Source: Methanomassiliicoccaceae archaeon | Lineage (GTDB): Archaea > Thermoplasmatota > Thermoplasmata > Methanomassiliicoccales > Methanomethylophilaceae | Length of the DNA stretch: 64,000 nucleotides | Assembly: GCA_034928305.1 (NCBI GenBank) | Contig: JAYFOZ010000001.1 | Span: 1 to 64,000, forward strand | Direction of reading: 5' to 3' | Part shown: positions 7,636 through 17,862 of the stretch, piece by piece | How the letters are laid out: each line of letters starts with the position of its first letter | Numbering within the stretch: position 1 is the first letter of the stretch | Program-made: the position numbers and the translations under genes | Notes under the pieces: generated by a model | Seen by the model: only the letters and a program-made list of their open reading frames with translations | The model's database searches: none | Told to the model about the DNA's origin: nothing

Positions 7636-9819
7636 ATGGACAACAGCAGGTTTGCGGCTGTGGAGAGGGCGTTCGGAAGAGAACCTGTAAAAGCGGTGCC
7701 GCCCGGTGCCAACGTTTCCGATTATTACGGGTGCAACGTGTTCAACAGGAAGAACATGAGGAAGTACCTGTCCCAGGAAACAAGGAGGTCCATCTATGAA
7801 TCAATAGAAAGCGGCAAGACCCTTGATATCTCCGTTGCCGAGCACGTCGCCGAGGGTATGAAGCGCTGGGCGATGGACATGGGAGCTACCCACTACACTC
7901 ACTGGTTCCAGCCGCTGACAGGCGGGACGGCCGAGAAGCACGATTCCTTCGCGACACCGTACGGCCGCGACGAATCGCTGGAGACCTTCTCCGGCGCATT
8001 GCTATGCCAGCAGGAGCCGGATGCGTCGTCGTTCCCCAACGGCGGCCTCCGCAACACGTTCGAGGCCCGCGGATACACGGCATGGGACCCCTCCTCGCCG
8101 GCCTTCATCATCGGGGACGTGCTGTGCGTTCCCACAGTTTTCATATCATATACCGGGGAGGCCCTCGACTACAAGACGCCGTTGCTCAGGTCCAAGGCGG
8201 CGGTATCCAAGGCGGCATCCGAGATACTAGAGTACTTCGGGTTCCGCGGAGCGAACGTCGAATCTTACCTCGGATGGGAGCAGGAGTTCTTCCTGGTCGA
8301 TTCGGCCCTGTTCTCGCAGCGCCCCGACCTGATGCTGACCGGACGTACCCTCGTGGGGCACGAGAGCGCCAAGAGCCAGCAGCTCGACGATCATTATTTC
8401 GGTTCGATCCCCCAGAGGGTCCTGGAGTTCTTAAAGGACCTCGAGATCGAATGCTACAAGCTCGGCATACCGATAAAGACCAGGCATAACGAGGTGGCTC
8501 CCAACCAGTTCGAGATGGCCCCCGTGTACGAGGAAGCGAACTTGGCGATCGACCACAACCTAATGCTGATGTCGATAATGAAGCCCACGGCGAAGCGACA
8601 CGGTTTCAGGGTACTGCTCCACGAGAAGCCCTACAAAGGCGTCAACGGTTCGGGCAAACACTGCAACTGGTCCCTGGGCACCGGGGACGGGATACCCTTG
8701 ATGTCCCCCGGGAAGACCGACGGGGAGAACCTGAGGTTCCTGACCCTTACGGTGAACGTCCTCATGGCCGTCTACAAGAACAACCAGCTTCTCAAGGCCG
8801 CGATCATGACCGCCACCAACGCCCACAGGCTTGGAGCGGACGAGGCCCCCCCGGCGATCATGTCGGTGTTCCTGGGCACCCAGATAACATCGGCGTTCGA
8901 GCAGCTGCTCGAGTCCAAGAACATGGTGAAGATAGGCAAGAAGTCGGGGTACAGCCTCGGAATCCCCCATATACCGGAGATACTGGTCGACAACACGGAC
9001 AGGAACAGGACGTCCCCGTTCGCGTTCACCGGCAACAGGTTCGAGTTCAGGGCCGTAGGCTCTTCGGCGAACTGCTCTTCCGCCATCACGATCATAAACT
9101 CGGTCGTCGCGGAACAGCTGAAAGAGTTCAAGATGAGGGTCGACGCCAGGATCGCCGACGGGGCGCAGACCGAAAGGGCCATACTGGACGAGATATGCCT
9201 GACGTACAAGAGCTGTCGCGACATATGCTTCGAGGGCAACGGTTATTCCGACGAATGGAGGGCCGAGGCCGCACGCAGGGGACTGGACTGCGAGACGTCC
9301 GTGCCTTTGGTATACGATGCGCTGCTGTCGCCCAGGGCGAAAGAGCTCTATGCGGACACAGGCGTTCTGACGGAGACCGAGAAGGAGTCGAGGGCGGAAG
9401 TGCTCTGGGAGCAGTACGGCAGGAAGATAGAGATCGAATCCAGAGTCCTAAGCGACATGACGCTCAACCATATACTGCCGGTGGCGACCAGGTATCAGTC
9501 CGTCCTGCTGGACAACGTATCGAAGATCAAAGAATCGTTCCCGGCGGCAGAGTTCAGGACGCTCGCTTCGAACGAGATCGACCTCATAAGGGACATATCC
9601 TCCCATATATCGGAAGCTCGCAGCATGGCCAGGAAGATGGACGTACTGTGCGACGAGCTGGCACGCATCGGGGAGGAGCGCGAGCGCTCGATCAGGTTCC
9701 ACGACGAGGTGGTCCCTCTGATGGAGAGCACCAGGGAGCACGTGGACGCGCTGGAAATGATAATTGACGACCAGATGTGGCCGCTCCCCAAATATCGCGA
9801 GATGCTGTTCATACACTGA
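7636..9819 (+). CDS. glnN: Type III glutamine synthetase (GSIII)
   Basis: 727 residues, the size of GSIII and far larger than the GSI usual in methanogens. It makes glutamine from glutamate, ammonia and ATP. Visible family motifs include TRHNEVAPNQFEMAP with the metal/substrate glutamates, and GVNGSGKHCNWSLGTG, the glutamate/ATP site (about residue 336). The long helical C-terminal tail is typical of GSIII. It is a monocistronic gene with its own TATA box. GSIII is best known from Bacteroidetes, cyanobacteria and some eukaryotes, so transfer from gut bacteria is plausible but unproven here. Confidence 0.93.
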   Translation: MDNSRFAAVERAFGREPVKAVPPGANVSDYYGCNVFNRKNMRKYLSQETRRSIYESIESGKTLDISVAEHVAEGMKRWAMDMGATHYTHWFQPLTGGTAEKHDSFATPYGRDESLETFSGALLCQQEPDASSFPNGGLRNTFEARGYTAWDPSSPAFIIGDVLCVPTVFISYTGEALDYKTPLLRSKAAVSKAASEILEYFGFRGANVESYLGWEQEFFLVDSALFSQRPDLMLTGRTLVGHESAKSQQLDDHYFGSIPQRVLEFLKDLEIECYKLGIPIKTRHNEVAPNQFEMAPVYEEANLAIDHNLMLMSIMKPTAKRHGFRVLLHEKPYKGVNGSGKHCNWSLGTGDGIPLMSPGKTDGENLRFLTLTVNVLMAVYKNNQLLKAAIMTATNAHRLGADEAPPAIMSVFLGTQITSAFEQLLESKNMVKIGKKSGYSLGIPHIPEILVDNTDRNRTSPFAFTGNRFEFRAVGSSANCSSAITIINSVVAEQLKEFKMRVDARIADGAQTERAILDEICLTYKSCRDICFEGNGYSDEWRAEAARRGLDCETSVPLVYDALLSPRAKELYADTGVLTETEKESRAEVLWEQYGRKIEIESRVLSDMTLNHILPVATRYQSVLLDNVSKIKESFPAAEFRTLASNEIDLIRDISSHISEARSMARKMDVLCDELARIGEERERSIRFHDEVVPLMESTREHVDALEMIIDDQMWPLPKYREMLFIH

Positions 9820-9861
9820 ATGGGATTCGCGTTTCGGATCGTGTGAGATTCAGTTGATATG

Positions 9862-9869
9862 TTTATATA
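9862..9869 (+). promoter_or_regulatory. TATA box of the thermosome gene
   Basis: TTTATATA lies about 60 nt upstream of the thermosome ATG. A GGAGG ribosome binding site at 9916-9920 stands 9 nt before the start, so this gene has a genuine 5' leader. Confidence 0.6.
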
Positions 9870-9929
9870 GAAGAACAAACTTTATCCAACCAGAATCCAC
9901 AAAATGGAATAAATTGGAGGCTAAAAAAC

Positions 9930-11567
9930 ATGGGTATGGGTAACGCGCCTATTCTGATTCTCAGAGAAGGAACAAAGAGAAGCAAAGGAAAAGAAGCTCA
10001 GAACAACAACATCACTGCCGCCAGGGCCATCGCGGACTCCGTGAAGAGCAGTCTGGGCCCCAGAGGCATGGACAAGATGCTCGTGGACTCCATCGGGGAC
10101 GTAGTCATCACCAACGACGGTGTGACGATCCTCAAAGAGATGGACGTACAGCACCCTGCCGCTAAGATGCTGGTCGAAGTCGCCAAAGCACAGGACACAG
10201 AGGTAGGGGACGGAACCACAACCTCCGTCATCATCACCGGCGAGCTTTTGAAGAAGGCCGTCGACCTCATCGATGCGAACGTCCACCCGACCATAATCAC
10301 GGCCGGTTACAGGCTTGCCAACGAAAAGGCCCAGGAGATCCTCAGGGAGATCGCGAAGAAGGTCTCTCTGAAAGACGAGAAGACCCTCAGGCAGATCGCC
10401 GAGGTCGCAATGATAAGCAAACAGGTCAGCGGCTCCAAAGAGCACTTCTCCGAGCTCGTCGTAGAGGCGATAAAGACAGTGGCCGAGAAGGAAAAGGACG
10501 GAAGCTACACCGTCGACCTGAAGAACATACAGACGGTCAAGAAGGCCGGAGCGAGGATGGAAGAGTCCAAGCTGTACAAGGGCCTGATCATAGACAAGGA
10601 GCCCGTCCAGCCCAACATGCCTAAAGTGGTAAAGGGCGCCAAGATCGCGCTGATCGATGCGGCCTTCGAGGTCAAGAAGACCGAGGTCGACGCAAAGATC
10701 CAGATCACAGACCCCAGCCAGATCGCCCTCTTCGTCGCAGAAGAGGAGAACATGCTGAAGAAGATGGTCCAGAGCGTAAAGAGCGCAGGAGCGAACGTCG
10801 TGTTCTGCCAGAAGGGCATCGACGACCTCGCCCAGCACCTTTTCGCAAAGGAAGGGATCTACGCCTGCAGGCGTGTCAAGAAGAGCGACATGGACAGGCT
10901 TGCCAGGTCCACCGGCGCATCCATCGTGAACAAGATATCTGACATCGCCGACATAGACCTCGGGTCCGCCGGACTCGTCGAGCTCAGGAAGGTCGAGGAC
11001 GAGGAGATGACGTTCATCACCGATGTCAAAGATCCGAAGACCGTTTCCGTCCTGGTAAGGGGCGGAACCAACCACGTCGCAGACGAGGTCGAAAGGTCCC
11101 TCGTGGACGCCTGGTCGGCAGTAAGGGTCGCGGTCGAGGACGGACTTATCGAGTGCGGAGGCGGCTCCAAAGAGATGGAGATCACCATGAGGCTCAGAGA
11201 GTTCGCGTCGACCATAGGCGGAAGGGAGCAGATAGCCCTCGAGGCGTTCGCATCCGCGATGGAGGTCATTCCGACAACCCTCGCCGAGAACGCAGGACTC
11301 GACCCGATCAACATGATCATCGAGATGAGGAAGCAGCACAAGGCAGGCAACATAACCGCAGGCATCAATCCCTTCAGCGGAAAGGTCGAAGACATGGCGA
11401 AGCTCAATGTCATCGAACCCTACAGAGTGGGAAAGCATGCCATCAACTCCGCAACCGATGCGGCGGTCATGATCCTCAGGATCGACGACGTCATCGCCTC
11501 CTCGGGCTCCTCCAGGGACCTGGGTGTCGGAGAAGGCGGAATGCCTCCCGGAATGGACGACGATTAA
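9930..11567 (+). CDS. thsA: Thermosome subunit (group II chaperonin)
   Basis: 545 residues. The ATPase motif GDGTTTSVI (about residue 92) and the N-terminal [14 protein letters not shown] are those of archaeal thermosomes. The tail is rich in Gly, Met and Asp ([10 protein letters not shown]). It folds proteins in an ATP-driven double-ring cage in the cytoplasm. A good ribosome binding site (GGAGG) and a TATA box precede it, and a strong terminator follows, so it is transcribed alone just upstream of the Hsp70 operon. Confidence 0.96.
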   Translation: MGMGNAPILILREGTKRSKGKEAQNNNITAARAIADSVKSSLGPRGMDKMLVDSIGDVVITNDGVTILKEMDVQHPAAKMLVEVAKAQDTEVGDGTTTSVIITGELLKKAVDLIDANVHPTIITAGYRLANEKAQEILREIAKKVSLKDEKTLRQIAEVAMISKQVSGSKEHFSELVVEAIKTVAEKEKDGSYTVDLKNIQTVKKAGARMEESKLYKGLIIDKEPVQPNMPKVVKGAKIALIDAAFEVKKTEVDAKIQITDPSQIALFVAEEENMLKKMVQSVKSAGANVVFCQKGIDDLAQHLFAKEGIYACRRVKKSDMDRLARSTGASIVNKISDIADIDLGSAGLVELRKVEDEEMTFITDVKDPKTVSVLVRGGTNHVADEVERSLVDAWSAVRVAVEDGLIECGGGSKEMEITMRLREFASTIGGREQIALEAFASAMEVIPTTLAENAGLDPINMIIEMRKQHKAGNITAGINPFSGKVEDMAKLNVIEPYRVGKHAINSATDAAVMILRIDDVIASSGSSRDLGVGEGGMPPGMDDD

Positions 11568-11582
11568 AACTGCAAATAAACA

Positions 11583-11603
11583 GGGGGCCACCGGCCCCCT
11601 TTA
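11583..11603 (+). terminator. Hairpin terminator after the thermosome gene
   Basis: GGGGGCC (11583-11589), ACC loop, GGCCCCC (11593-11599), then TTTAA, 15 nt after the thermosome stop. Confidence 0.75.
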
Positions 11604-11632
11604 ACATTATTATCCCCTTGAGATGATCGCAG

Positions 11633-12208
11633 ATGACTGGTAGGTCTAGAGAAAAAATGAAAGCAGAGGAAGAGAAAGGACCTGCGGCAGAGGACGCGCA
11701 ATGCGAGGAATCGCCGGCCAAGGACGAGCTGACAGAAGCAAAGGAGCTTGCAGACCAGTATCTCAACGCAGCCAAGAGGATACAGGCGGACTTCGACAAC
11801 TATCGCAAGAGGTCCCTGAGGGACGTCGAGGAGTTCAAGAAACACGCGGCCGACGGTCTGGCCATCGACCTGCTCGCAACGCTGGACGACCTGGACAGGG
11901 CACTGGACAGCACCGATGAGGACAACGAGTTCATCCGCGGCATAAAGAAAGTCCGCCAGAATCTGATGAAGGTCCTGGCCGGATACGGCATAGAGGAGAT
12001 AAAGACGGACGGGATGTTCGACCCGAAGTTCCACGAGGCCCTGTGCACCGTGGATGCAAAAGATGACGGCAGGGTCGCCGAAGTATTCCAGAAAGGATAC
12101 GTCAGCGGCGACCGTGTCCTGAGATATTCGAAAGTGAAAGTTACCAAGGCCCCGGACCAGTCCGGGTGCCATGAAGCCGTCGATACGGCAGAAGAATACA
12201 AGGAGTGA
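11633..12208 (+). CDS. grpE: GrpE nucleotide exchange factor
   Basis: 191 residues: an acidic, disordered N-terminus (about 1-40), a long dimerising helix, and the C-terminal beta domain with the GrpE-like [20 protein letters not shown]. It releases ADP from DnaK. It starts the grpE-dnaK-dnaJ operon; its end carries the dnaK ribosome binding site (AAGGAG). This Hsp70 set is of bacterial origin in archaea and is present only in some lineages. Confidence 0.93.
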   Translation: MTGRSREKMKAEEEKGPAAEDAQCEESPAKDELTEAKELADQYLNAAKRIQADFDNYRKRSLRDVEEFKKHAADGLAIDLLATLDDLDRALDSTDEDNEFIRGIKKVRQNLMKVLAGYGIEEIKTDGMFDPKFHEALCTVDAKDDGRVAEVFQKGYVSGDRVLRYSKVKVTKAPDQSGCHEAVDTAEEYKE

Positions 12209-12213
12209 GCGAT

Positions 12214-14076
12214 ATGTCAAGAATAATAGGAATAGATCTTGGAACAAGCAACTCGGCAGCATCGGCCATGGAGGGCGGAAGGCCGTCCATGATCCCCAGC
12301 GCTGAGGGTACCAGCGTCGGCGGGAAGTCTTTCCCGTCATACGTCGCATTAACAAAGGAAGGCGAGCTGCTCGTCGGAGAGCCCGCGAGGAGGCAGGCGG
12401 TCACCAACCCCGAGGGGACGGTAAAGAACGTCAAGAGGAAGATGGGGACCAACGAGAAGATCAGGATATACGGGAAGGAATACACCCCGCAGCAGATCTC
12501 CGCATTCATACTTCAGAAGATAAAGAGGGACGCGGAGTCGTTCCTCGGGGAGACCATCGACAAGGCCGTGATAACGGTCCCGGCGTACTTCGATGATAAC
12601 CAGAGGCAGGCGACAAAGGACGCCGGCGCGATCGCCGGGCTCGAAGTCGTCCGTATGATAAACGAACCCACCGCGGCAGCTCTCGCGTTCGGCCTCGACA
12701 AGAGCGGGACCGAGCAGAAGATCATGGTCTTCGACCTCGGGGGCGGAACCCTGGACGTTACGATAATGGACCTCAGCGACGGAGTGTTCGAGGTTCTCTC
12801 CACAAAGGGAGACACGCAGCTCGGCGGGTCCGATATGGACGAGGTCCTCACAAAGTACGTGACAGGCGAGTTCAAGAAGCAGACCGGGATCGACCTGATG
12901 GCCGACAAGATGGCATTCTGGAGGGTCAGGGAAGCATGCGAGAAGGCGAAGATCGAGCTTTCCACCACTATGCAGACCGAAGTCAACCTGCCGTTCATCG
13001 CGTCAGACGCCACAGGTCCGAAGCACCTTACCCAGACGCTCACCCGCGCCAAGCTCGAAGAGCTCGTGGAACCGATCATCTCAAGGTGCAAGCCCTGTAT
13101 CGAGGGAGCAATTGCCGACGCCAAGCTGAACAAGGACAAGATCGACAAGATCATCATGGTCGGAGGTCCGACAAGGATGCCCATAGTACAAAGCTATGTG
13201 GAGAACATTATCGGCCCCAAGATCCAGCGCGGGATAGACCCGATGGAGTGCGTTTCGATGGGAGCGGCGATCCAGGGAGCCGTACTGTCGGGAGACGTGA
13301 AGAACGTCCTCCTGTTGGATGTCACTCCCCTCACGCTCGGTATCGAGACCCTCGGAGGAGTGGCTACGCCGCTCATCGAGAGGAACACCACGATCCCGGC
13401 CAAGAAGTCCCAGGTGTTCTCTACGGCGGCGGACAACCAGCCCTCGGTCGAGATCAACGTCATCCAGGGAGAGAGGAAGATGGCTACGGACAACACGTCC
13501 CTCGGCCGCTTCATACTCGACGGGATACCGCCTGCACGCCGCGGGATACCCCAGATCGAGGTGACGTTCGACATAGACGCCAACGGTATCGTCACCGTGA
13601 CCGCCAAGGACAAGGGCACGGGCAAGGAGCAGAAGATAACGATAGCCTCGTCCAACAAGCTTAACAAGGAAGAGATCGAGCAGATGGTCAAGGAGGCCGA
13701 CACTTACGCGGACGCCGATAAGAAGAAGGTGGAGCTCATCGAGGTCCACAATCAGGCGGAGACGGCAGTCTACACCGTCCGCAAGGCTCTCGAGGAGCTC
13801 GGAGAGAAGGTCAACCAGACCGAGAGGTCTTCCGTCGAGGCCGCGATAACGGACCTCGAGACGGCCAACAAGTCGGACAAGGTCGATGACATAAAGAAGA
13901 AGATGGACAGCCTGATGAAGGCCATGGAGCCGATCTCGCAGAGGATATACCAGGAGGCCTCCCAGGCCGATGCCGCCGGAAAGTCGGGGGCACAGGAATC
14001 CCAAGAATCTAAGACGGACGACAACGTCGTCGACGCCGACTACAAGATAGTCGACGATGACGACAAGAAGAACTGA
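12214..14076 (+). CDS. dnaK: Hsp70 chaperone DnaK
   Basis: 620 residues from ATG 12214, chosen because AAGGAG at 12200-12205 stands 8 nt upstream; a GTG at 12205 is part of that site. ATPase phosphate motifs [10 protein letters not shown] and [15 protein letters not shown] are intact, as are [11 protein letters not shown] and the substrate-binding domain. The C-terminus is acidic with a short DDDKKN tail. It works with the GrpE and DnaJ encoded on either side. Like other short archaeal and Gram-positive types, I see no long insertion in the ATPase N-terminal quadrant. Confidence 0.96.
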   Translation: MSRIIGIDLGTSNSAASAMEGGRPSMIPSAEGTSVGGKSFPSYVALTKEGELLVGEPARRQAVTNPEGTVKNVKRKMGTNEKIRIYGKEYTPQQISAFILQKIKRDAESFLGETIDKAVITVPAYFDDNQRQATKDAGAIAGLEVVRMINEPTAAALAFGLDKSGTEQKIMVFDLGGGTLDVTIMDLSDGVFEVLSTKGDTQLGGSDMDEVLTKYVTGEFKKQTGIDLMADKMAFWRVREACEKAKIELSTTMQTEVNLPFIASDATGPKHLTQTLTRAKLEELVEPIISRCKPCIEGAIADAKLNKDKIDKIIMVGGPTRMPIVQSYVENIIGPKIQRGIDPMECVSMGAAIQGAVLSGDVKNVLLLDVTPLTLGIETLGGVATPLIERNTTIPAKKSQVFSTAADNQPSVEINVIQGERKMATDNTSLGRFILDGIPPARRGIPQIEVTFDIDANGIVTVTAKDKGTGKEQKITIASSNKLNKEEIEQMVKEADTYADADKKKVELIEVHNQAETAVYTVRKALEELGEKVNQTERSSVEAAITDLETANKSDKVDDIKKKMDSLMKAMEPISQRIYQEASQADAAGKSGAQESQESKTDDNVVDADYKIVDDDDKKN

Positions 14077-14090
14077 GCTGGGAATAGGGA

Positions 14091-15227
14091 ATGGGAAAAG
14101 ATTACTATGAGACGCTCGGCGTGAGCAAGACCGCCACGCAGGACGAGATAAAGAGCGCTTACCGCAAGCTCGCCAAGAAATATCATCCGGACGTGTCCGA
14201 GGAGCCCAAAGAGGTCGCCGAAGCCAAGTTCAAGGAGATATCTGAGGCATACGAGGTCCTGTCGGACCCCGAAAAGAGGACGACGTACGATACGTACGGC
14301 AGCGACGCGGTGAACAGCCAGTTCTCCGGCGGCGGTTTCTCATGGGACGATTTCACCCATGCGGAAGACATCAGCGACATCTTCGGGGATTTCTTCGGAA
14401 ACATCTTCGGAGGAGGGAGATCGGGTTCGCAGAGCAGAGGGCCCAAACAGGGCAACTCGCTCAGGATGGACATCGAGATCTCCCTTCTCGATGCCCTCAA
14501 CGGCGTCAAGAAGGAAGTACAGATCCCCCATACGGTGATGTGCGGCCCGTGCAAAGGCACCGGTGGTAAGGACGGCAAAGTAACCAACTGCAACCAGTGC
14601 AACGGTACGGGACAGGTGCGCTCGGTCCGTCAGACCATGTTCGGTAACATGGTATCGGTCTCAGACTGTTCCAAATGCCGCGGGAGCGGTAAGTCGTACG
14701 ACGAACGCTGCCCGGAATGCCGTGGCAGCGGCTACACGCAGAAGACCTCGAAGGTCGAGGTCAGCATCCCCAAGGGAGTAGACGAAGGCTCCACCCTTAC
14801 GCTGAGAGGAATGGGAGACGCAAGCTACAACGGAGGGTCGGCGGGAGACCTCTATGTGATCATTCATGTAAGGCACGACAAGGCGTTCGACCGCGACGGT
14901 GCGAACCTTTGGACCGGCATAACCACAACGTATCCGAAGCTGGTGCTGGGCGGTCAGGAGGAGGTCCGGACGCTCGAAGGAGAGAAGATCATACTTACCG
15001 TCCCCAAGGGGACCCAGGTGGGGTCCGTGCTGAGGATAAACGGAAAGGGTATGCCAAGGTCCACCAATTCGTTGACGCGCGGCGACCTGTTCGTGCGCGT
15101 CAAGATAGACGTCCCCACCAAGGTGACAAAGGAAGAGGCCGAGATGCTCCAGAAACTGGATGACAAGGCCGGGGCGAAGAAATCCAAGCTCCGCAAGAAG
15201 ATCGACGACCTGTCGGACAAGATCTGA
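14091..15227 (+). CDS. dnaJ: DnaJ (Hsp40) co-chaperone
   Basis: 378 residues, type I DnaJ with every domain present: J domain with HPD (KKYHPDVSE, about 25-33), Gly/Phe region (about 75-110), four CxxCxGxG zinc repeats ([32 protein letters not shown]) and C-terminal substrate domains. It stimulates DnaK ATPase and delivers clients. It lies 14 nt after dnaK with a short leader GGGAATAGGGA. Confidence 0.96.
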   Translation: MGKDYYETLGVSKTATQDEIKSAYRKLAKKYHPDVSEEPKEVAEAKFKEISEAYEVLSDPEKRTTYDTYGSDAVNSQFSGGGFSWDDFTHAEDISDIFGDFFGNIFGGGRSGSQSRGPKQGNSLRMDIEISLLDALNGVKKEVQIPHTVMCGPCKGTGGKDGKVTNCNQCNGTGQVRSVRQTMFGNMVSVSDCSKCRGSGKSYDERCPECRGSGYTQKTSKVEVSIPKGVDEGSTLTLRGMGDASYNGGSAGDLYVIIHVRHDKAFDRDGANLWTGITTTYPKLVLGGQEEVRTLEGEKIILTVPKGTQVGSVLRINGKGMPRSTNSLTRGDLFVRVKIDVPTKVTKEEAEMLQKLDDKAGAKKSKLRKKIDDLSDKI

Positions 15228-15234
15228 AAGGAAA

Positions 15235-15321
15235 TGGCGCCGAGGGAGAGATTCGAACTCCCGAGGCCTTGCGGCCAGCGGTTTTCGAGACCGCCACCTT
15301 ACCGGACTAGATTACCTCGGC
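15235..15321 (-). tRNA. tRNA-Ser (CGA)
   Basis: Read on the minus strand. Acceptor GCCGAGG pairs with CCTCGGC. The anticodon stem GCGGT/ACCGC encloses loop CTCGAAA, giving anticodon CGA (serine UCG codons). A long variable arm (GGCC/GGCC hairpin) confirms a class II serine tRNA. The 3' CCA is encoded (15235-15237). It is convergent with dnaJ. Confidence 0.95.
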
Positions 15322-15424
15322 TCGGCGTGACAATCCTCTCCGCGTATTTTTAAATTTCCTATGACATGCGGGGCTACAGCCCAATGTAAATATCACTCTT
15401 GGACAATATCGTGTGGGAAGTAAA

Positions 15425-16747
15425 ATGCCGGAAGACATCACCGAACAGATAATCAAGGCAAAATCCGCAGCCGTAAAGCTTTCGGCATTGGACGCGGGGA
15501 TCAAGAACAAGGCCCTTAATGCGATGGCGGACGCTCTGGACAGGAACAGGGCCAAGATCCTCAAAGCCAACGCAGAAGATATGTCCGCGGCCAGGAAGCT
15601 GGTCGAAGAAGGAAAGCTCGCCGGGCCGATGGTGAAAAGGCTGCAGGTCGACGAAGCCAAGATAACAGGCATGATCGAAGGCGTCAGGGACGTGGCATCC
15701 TTCGACGACCCGGTCTGGGAAACGATATCCACGATCGATCTGGACGACGACCTGGCGCTCTATCAGGTCCGTTGCCCGATAGGGATGATCGGAGTTATAT
15801 TCGAATCCCGTCCCGATGTTGTCCCGCAGATAATGTCCCTTTGCCTTAAGAGCGGTAACGCCGTAGCATTCAAAGGCGGTTCCGAGGCGGTCAGGTCCAA
15901 CAAGGCACTGTTCGAGATATTGGTCGAAGCGGCGTATTCGGCCGGAGTGCCGAAGGACGTGTTCGTTCTCATGGAGACCCGTCACGATATCAGCGCGATA
16001 CTGGGGATGGACGAGTATATCGACCTTCTGATTCCGAGAGGATCGAATTCTTTCGTGCAGTACATTCAGGAGAACACAAAGATCCCGGTGCTCGGCCACG
16101 CGGCCGGAATATGCACAATGTACATCGATTCCGACGCGGACCTGGAAAAGGCCCTCCGCGTAACCCTCGACTCCAAGATCCAGTATCCGGCCGCCTGCAA
16201 TGCGACCGAGAACTTACTGGTCCACAGGGCGGTCGCTGAAAAGTTCCTTCCGAAGATGTGCGACCTTTTCGCAGAGAATGGGGTGGAGATCAGAGCCAGC
16301 TCCGATATTTCACGTATCAAAGGGGTAAAAGGAACGGTTCCGGTATCCGAAGATGACTGGAAAACCGAATACGGTGCACCGATCGTTTCAGTAAAAATCG
16401 TGGATTCGATACAGGAAGCAGTCGAATTTATAGAGAAATACGGATCGAATCATACCGATGCAATCATTACCGAGAACAGTGCCAGTATGAAATATTTTGC
16501 AAAAATGGTGGATTCTGCCGATGTGTTCATCAATGCGTCCACAAGGTTTGCCGATGGATACAGGTTCGGCAAAGGTGCCGAAGTCGGGATCAGCACGAGC
16601 AAGATCCATGCAAGAGGGCCGGTGGGAATGGAAGGCCTGATGATCTACAAGTACATCCTGATCGGAAAAGGCCAGGAGGTCCGCGGATATGCCGACGGCT
16701 CCAAAAAGTTCAAGCACACACACGTGAAGAGGGAGTGCCCGCTTTGA
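15425..16747 (+). CDS. proA: Glutamate-5-semialdehyde dehydrogenase (gamma-glutamyl phosphate reductase)
   Basis: 440 residues from ATG 15425; a GTG four codons upstream is an alternative. Second step of proline synthesis: NADPH reduction of gamma-glutamyl phosphate. The aldehyde dehydrogenase fold is clear: IGMIGVIFESRPDVVPQI, the LKSGNAVAFKGGSEA cofactor segment and the catalytic cysteine in YPAACNATENLL (about residue 259). The end overlaps the start region of proB. Most archaea lack bacterial-type ProA/ProB, so acquisition from bacteria, as proposed for Methanosarcina, is likely. Confidence 0.95.
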   Translation: MPEDITEQIIKAKSAAVKLSALDAGIKNKALNAMADALDRNRAKILKANAEDMSAARKLVEEGKLAGPMVKRLQVDEAKITGMIEGVRDVASFDDPVWETISTIDLDDDLALYQVRCPIGMIGVIFESRPDVVPQIMSLCLKSGNAVAFKGGSEAVRSNKALFEILVEAAYSAGVPKDVFVLMETRHDISAILGMDEYIDLLIPRGSNSFVQYIQENTKIPVLGHAAGICTMYIDSDADLEKALRVTLDSKIQYPAACNATENLLVHRAVAEKFLPKMCDLFAENGVEIRASSDISRIKGVKGTVPVSEDDWKTEYGAPIVSVKIVDSIQEAVEFIEKYGSNHTDAIITENSASMKYFAKMVDSADVFINASTRFADGYRFGKGAEVGISTSKIHARGPVGMEGLMIYKYILIGKGQEVRGYADGSKKFKHTHVKRECPL

Positions 16748-17862
16748 GCGAAAGAAAAGATCTTCTGGGCGAAGTCGAGCGCGTAGTGGTGAAGGTCGGA
16801 ACGTCGTCGATAGCAAGGAATTCGCCCGAAGAGTCGATGAAGTTCCTCGAAAGCATTGCGTATCAGGTTAAGGTCCTCAAAGGAATGGGGATAGAAGTCC
16901 TGATAGTATCTTCAGGGGCCATAGGGCTGGGGCTCAGCGTCCTTGGAGTCGCAGCACACCCCAAGGACATACCAATGAGACAGGCCGCCGCATCCGTGGG
17001 ACAATCGACATTGATGCACAGATGGAACACCGCATTCGAGAAGTACGGGCTCATCGGGGCACAGATTCTTCTGACCATGGATGCATATTCGGTCAGGGAG
17101 ACCGCCAACAACATAAGCAACACCATAAAGACTCTCCTCGCCAACGGTGCAGTTCCGGTCTTCAATGAGAACGATGCCGTCTGCACTAAGGAGATAGATG
17201 CCGTCTTCGGCGACAACGATACTCTGTCCGCGGTAATAGCCAGCAATTCGGATTCCGATCTGCTGATAATATTGTCCGACGTCGATGGCCTGTACAACAA
17301 GAACCCCAAACTCTACGAGGACGCCGAGATCATCCGTACGGTAAAGGACATAGATTCCGTCGAGCACATGGCAGGAGACCCCACGACCCGCATGGGCGTC
17401 GGAGGCATGAAGACCAAGCTCGAGGCCGCACGTATATGCGCGGATGCCGGTTGCAAGATGATAATCGCATCCGGTTTCGATGAGAACGTGATACTTGATG
17501 CAGTGTCCGGAAAAGATGCGGGGACCATATTCATATCCAATTCCGTAATTCCGAAGAAGAGGCTGTGGCTCAAGTCGGCCAATCCCCGCGGGTGCATAAG
17601 TGTGGACGAGGGTGCCGCCAAGGCGCTGAGAAAACACAGTTCTCTGTTACCGGTAGGCATAAAAGACGTATCTGGCACATTTGATTCTGGAGATATGGTT
17701 GCAATAGTCAGCGACGGCGAAGAAATCGCACGCGGGATATCAAACTACTGTTCCGACGACGTACGTTCGATGATAGGCCTCAGGAAGTCCCAAGCGGACG
17801 AAGTTCTTGGCAAGGACCGTCCGGCAGATGTAATATACAGTGAAAAAATGGTACTTCTTTGA
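16744..17862 (+). CDS. proB: Glutamate 5-kinase with C-terminal PUA domain
   Basis: About 372 residues. Phosphorylates glutamate for proline synthesis. The amino-acid kinase domain (VVVKVGTSSIA near the start, SSGAIGLG, FNENDAVCTKEI, FGDNDTLSA) is followed by a PUA domain (from about residue 280), the classic feedback-regulated arrangement. I favour TTG at 16744 because GAGGGAG at 16729-16735 sits 8 nt upstream; the GTG at 16735 lies inside that site. The TTG overlaps the proA stop, so the two are translationally coupled. No proC is visible in the window. Confidence 0.93.
   Translation: MSERKDLLGEVERVVVKVGTSSIARNSPEESMKFLESIAYQVKVLKGMGIEVLIVSSGAIGLGLSVLGVAAHPKDIPMRQAAASVGQSTLMHRWNTAFEKYGLIGAQILLTMDAYSVRETANNISNTIKTLLANGAVPVFNENDAVCTKEIDAVFGDNDTLSAVIASNSDSDLLIILSDVDGLYNKNPKLYEDAEIIRTVKDIDSVEHMAGDPTTRMGVGGMKTKLEAARICADAGCKMIIASGFDENVILDAVSGKDAGTIFISNSVIPKKRLWLKSANPRGCISVDEGAAKALRKHSSLLPVGIKDVSGTFDSGDMVAIVSDGEEIARGISNYCSDDVRSMIGLRKSQADEVLGKDRPADVIYSEKMVLL

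Noticed and set aside
9921-11591. 556-codon open frame antisense to the thermosome gene
   Set aside because: The thermosome on the other strand is unmistakable; this frame is rich in His, Asp and Leu with no motif.
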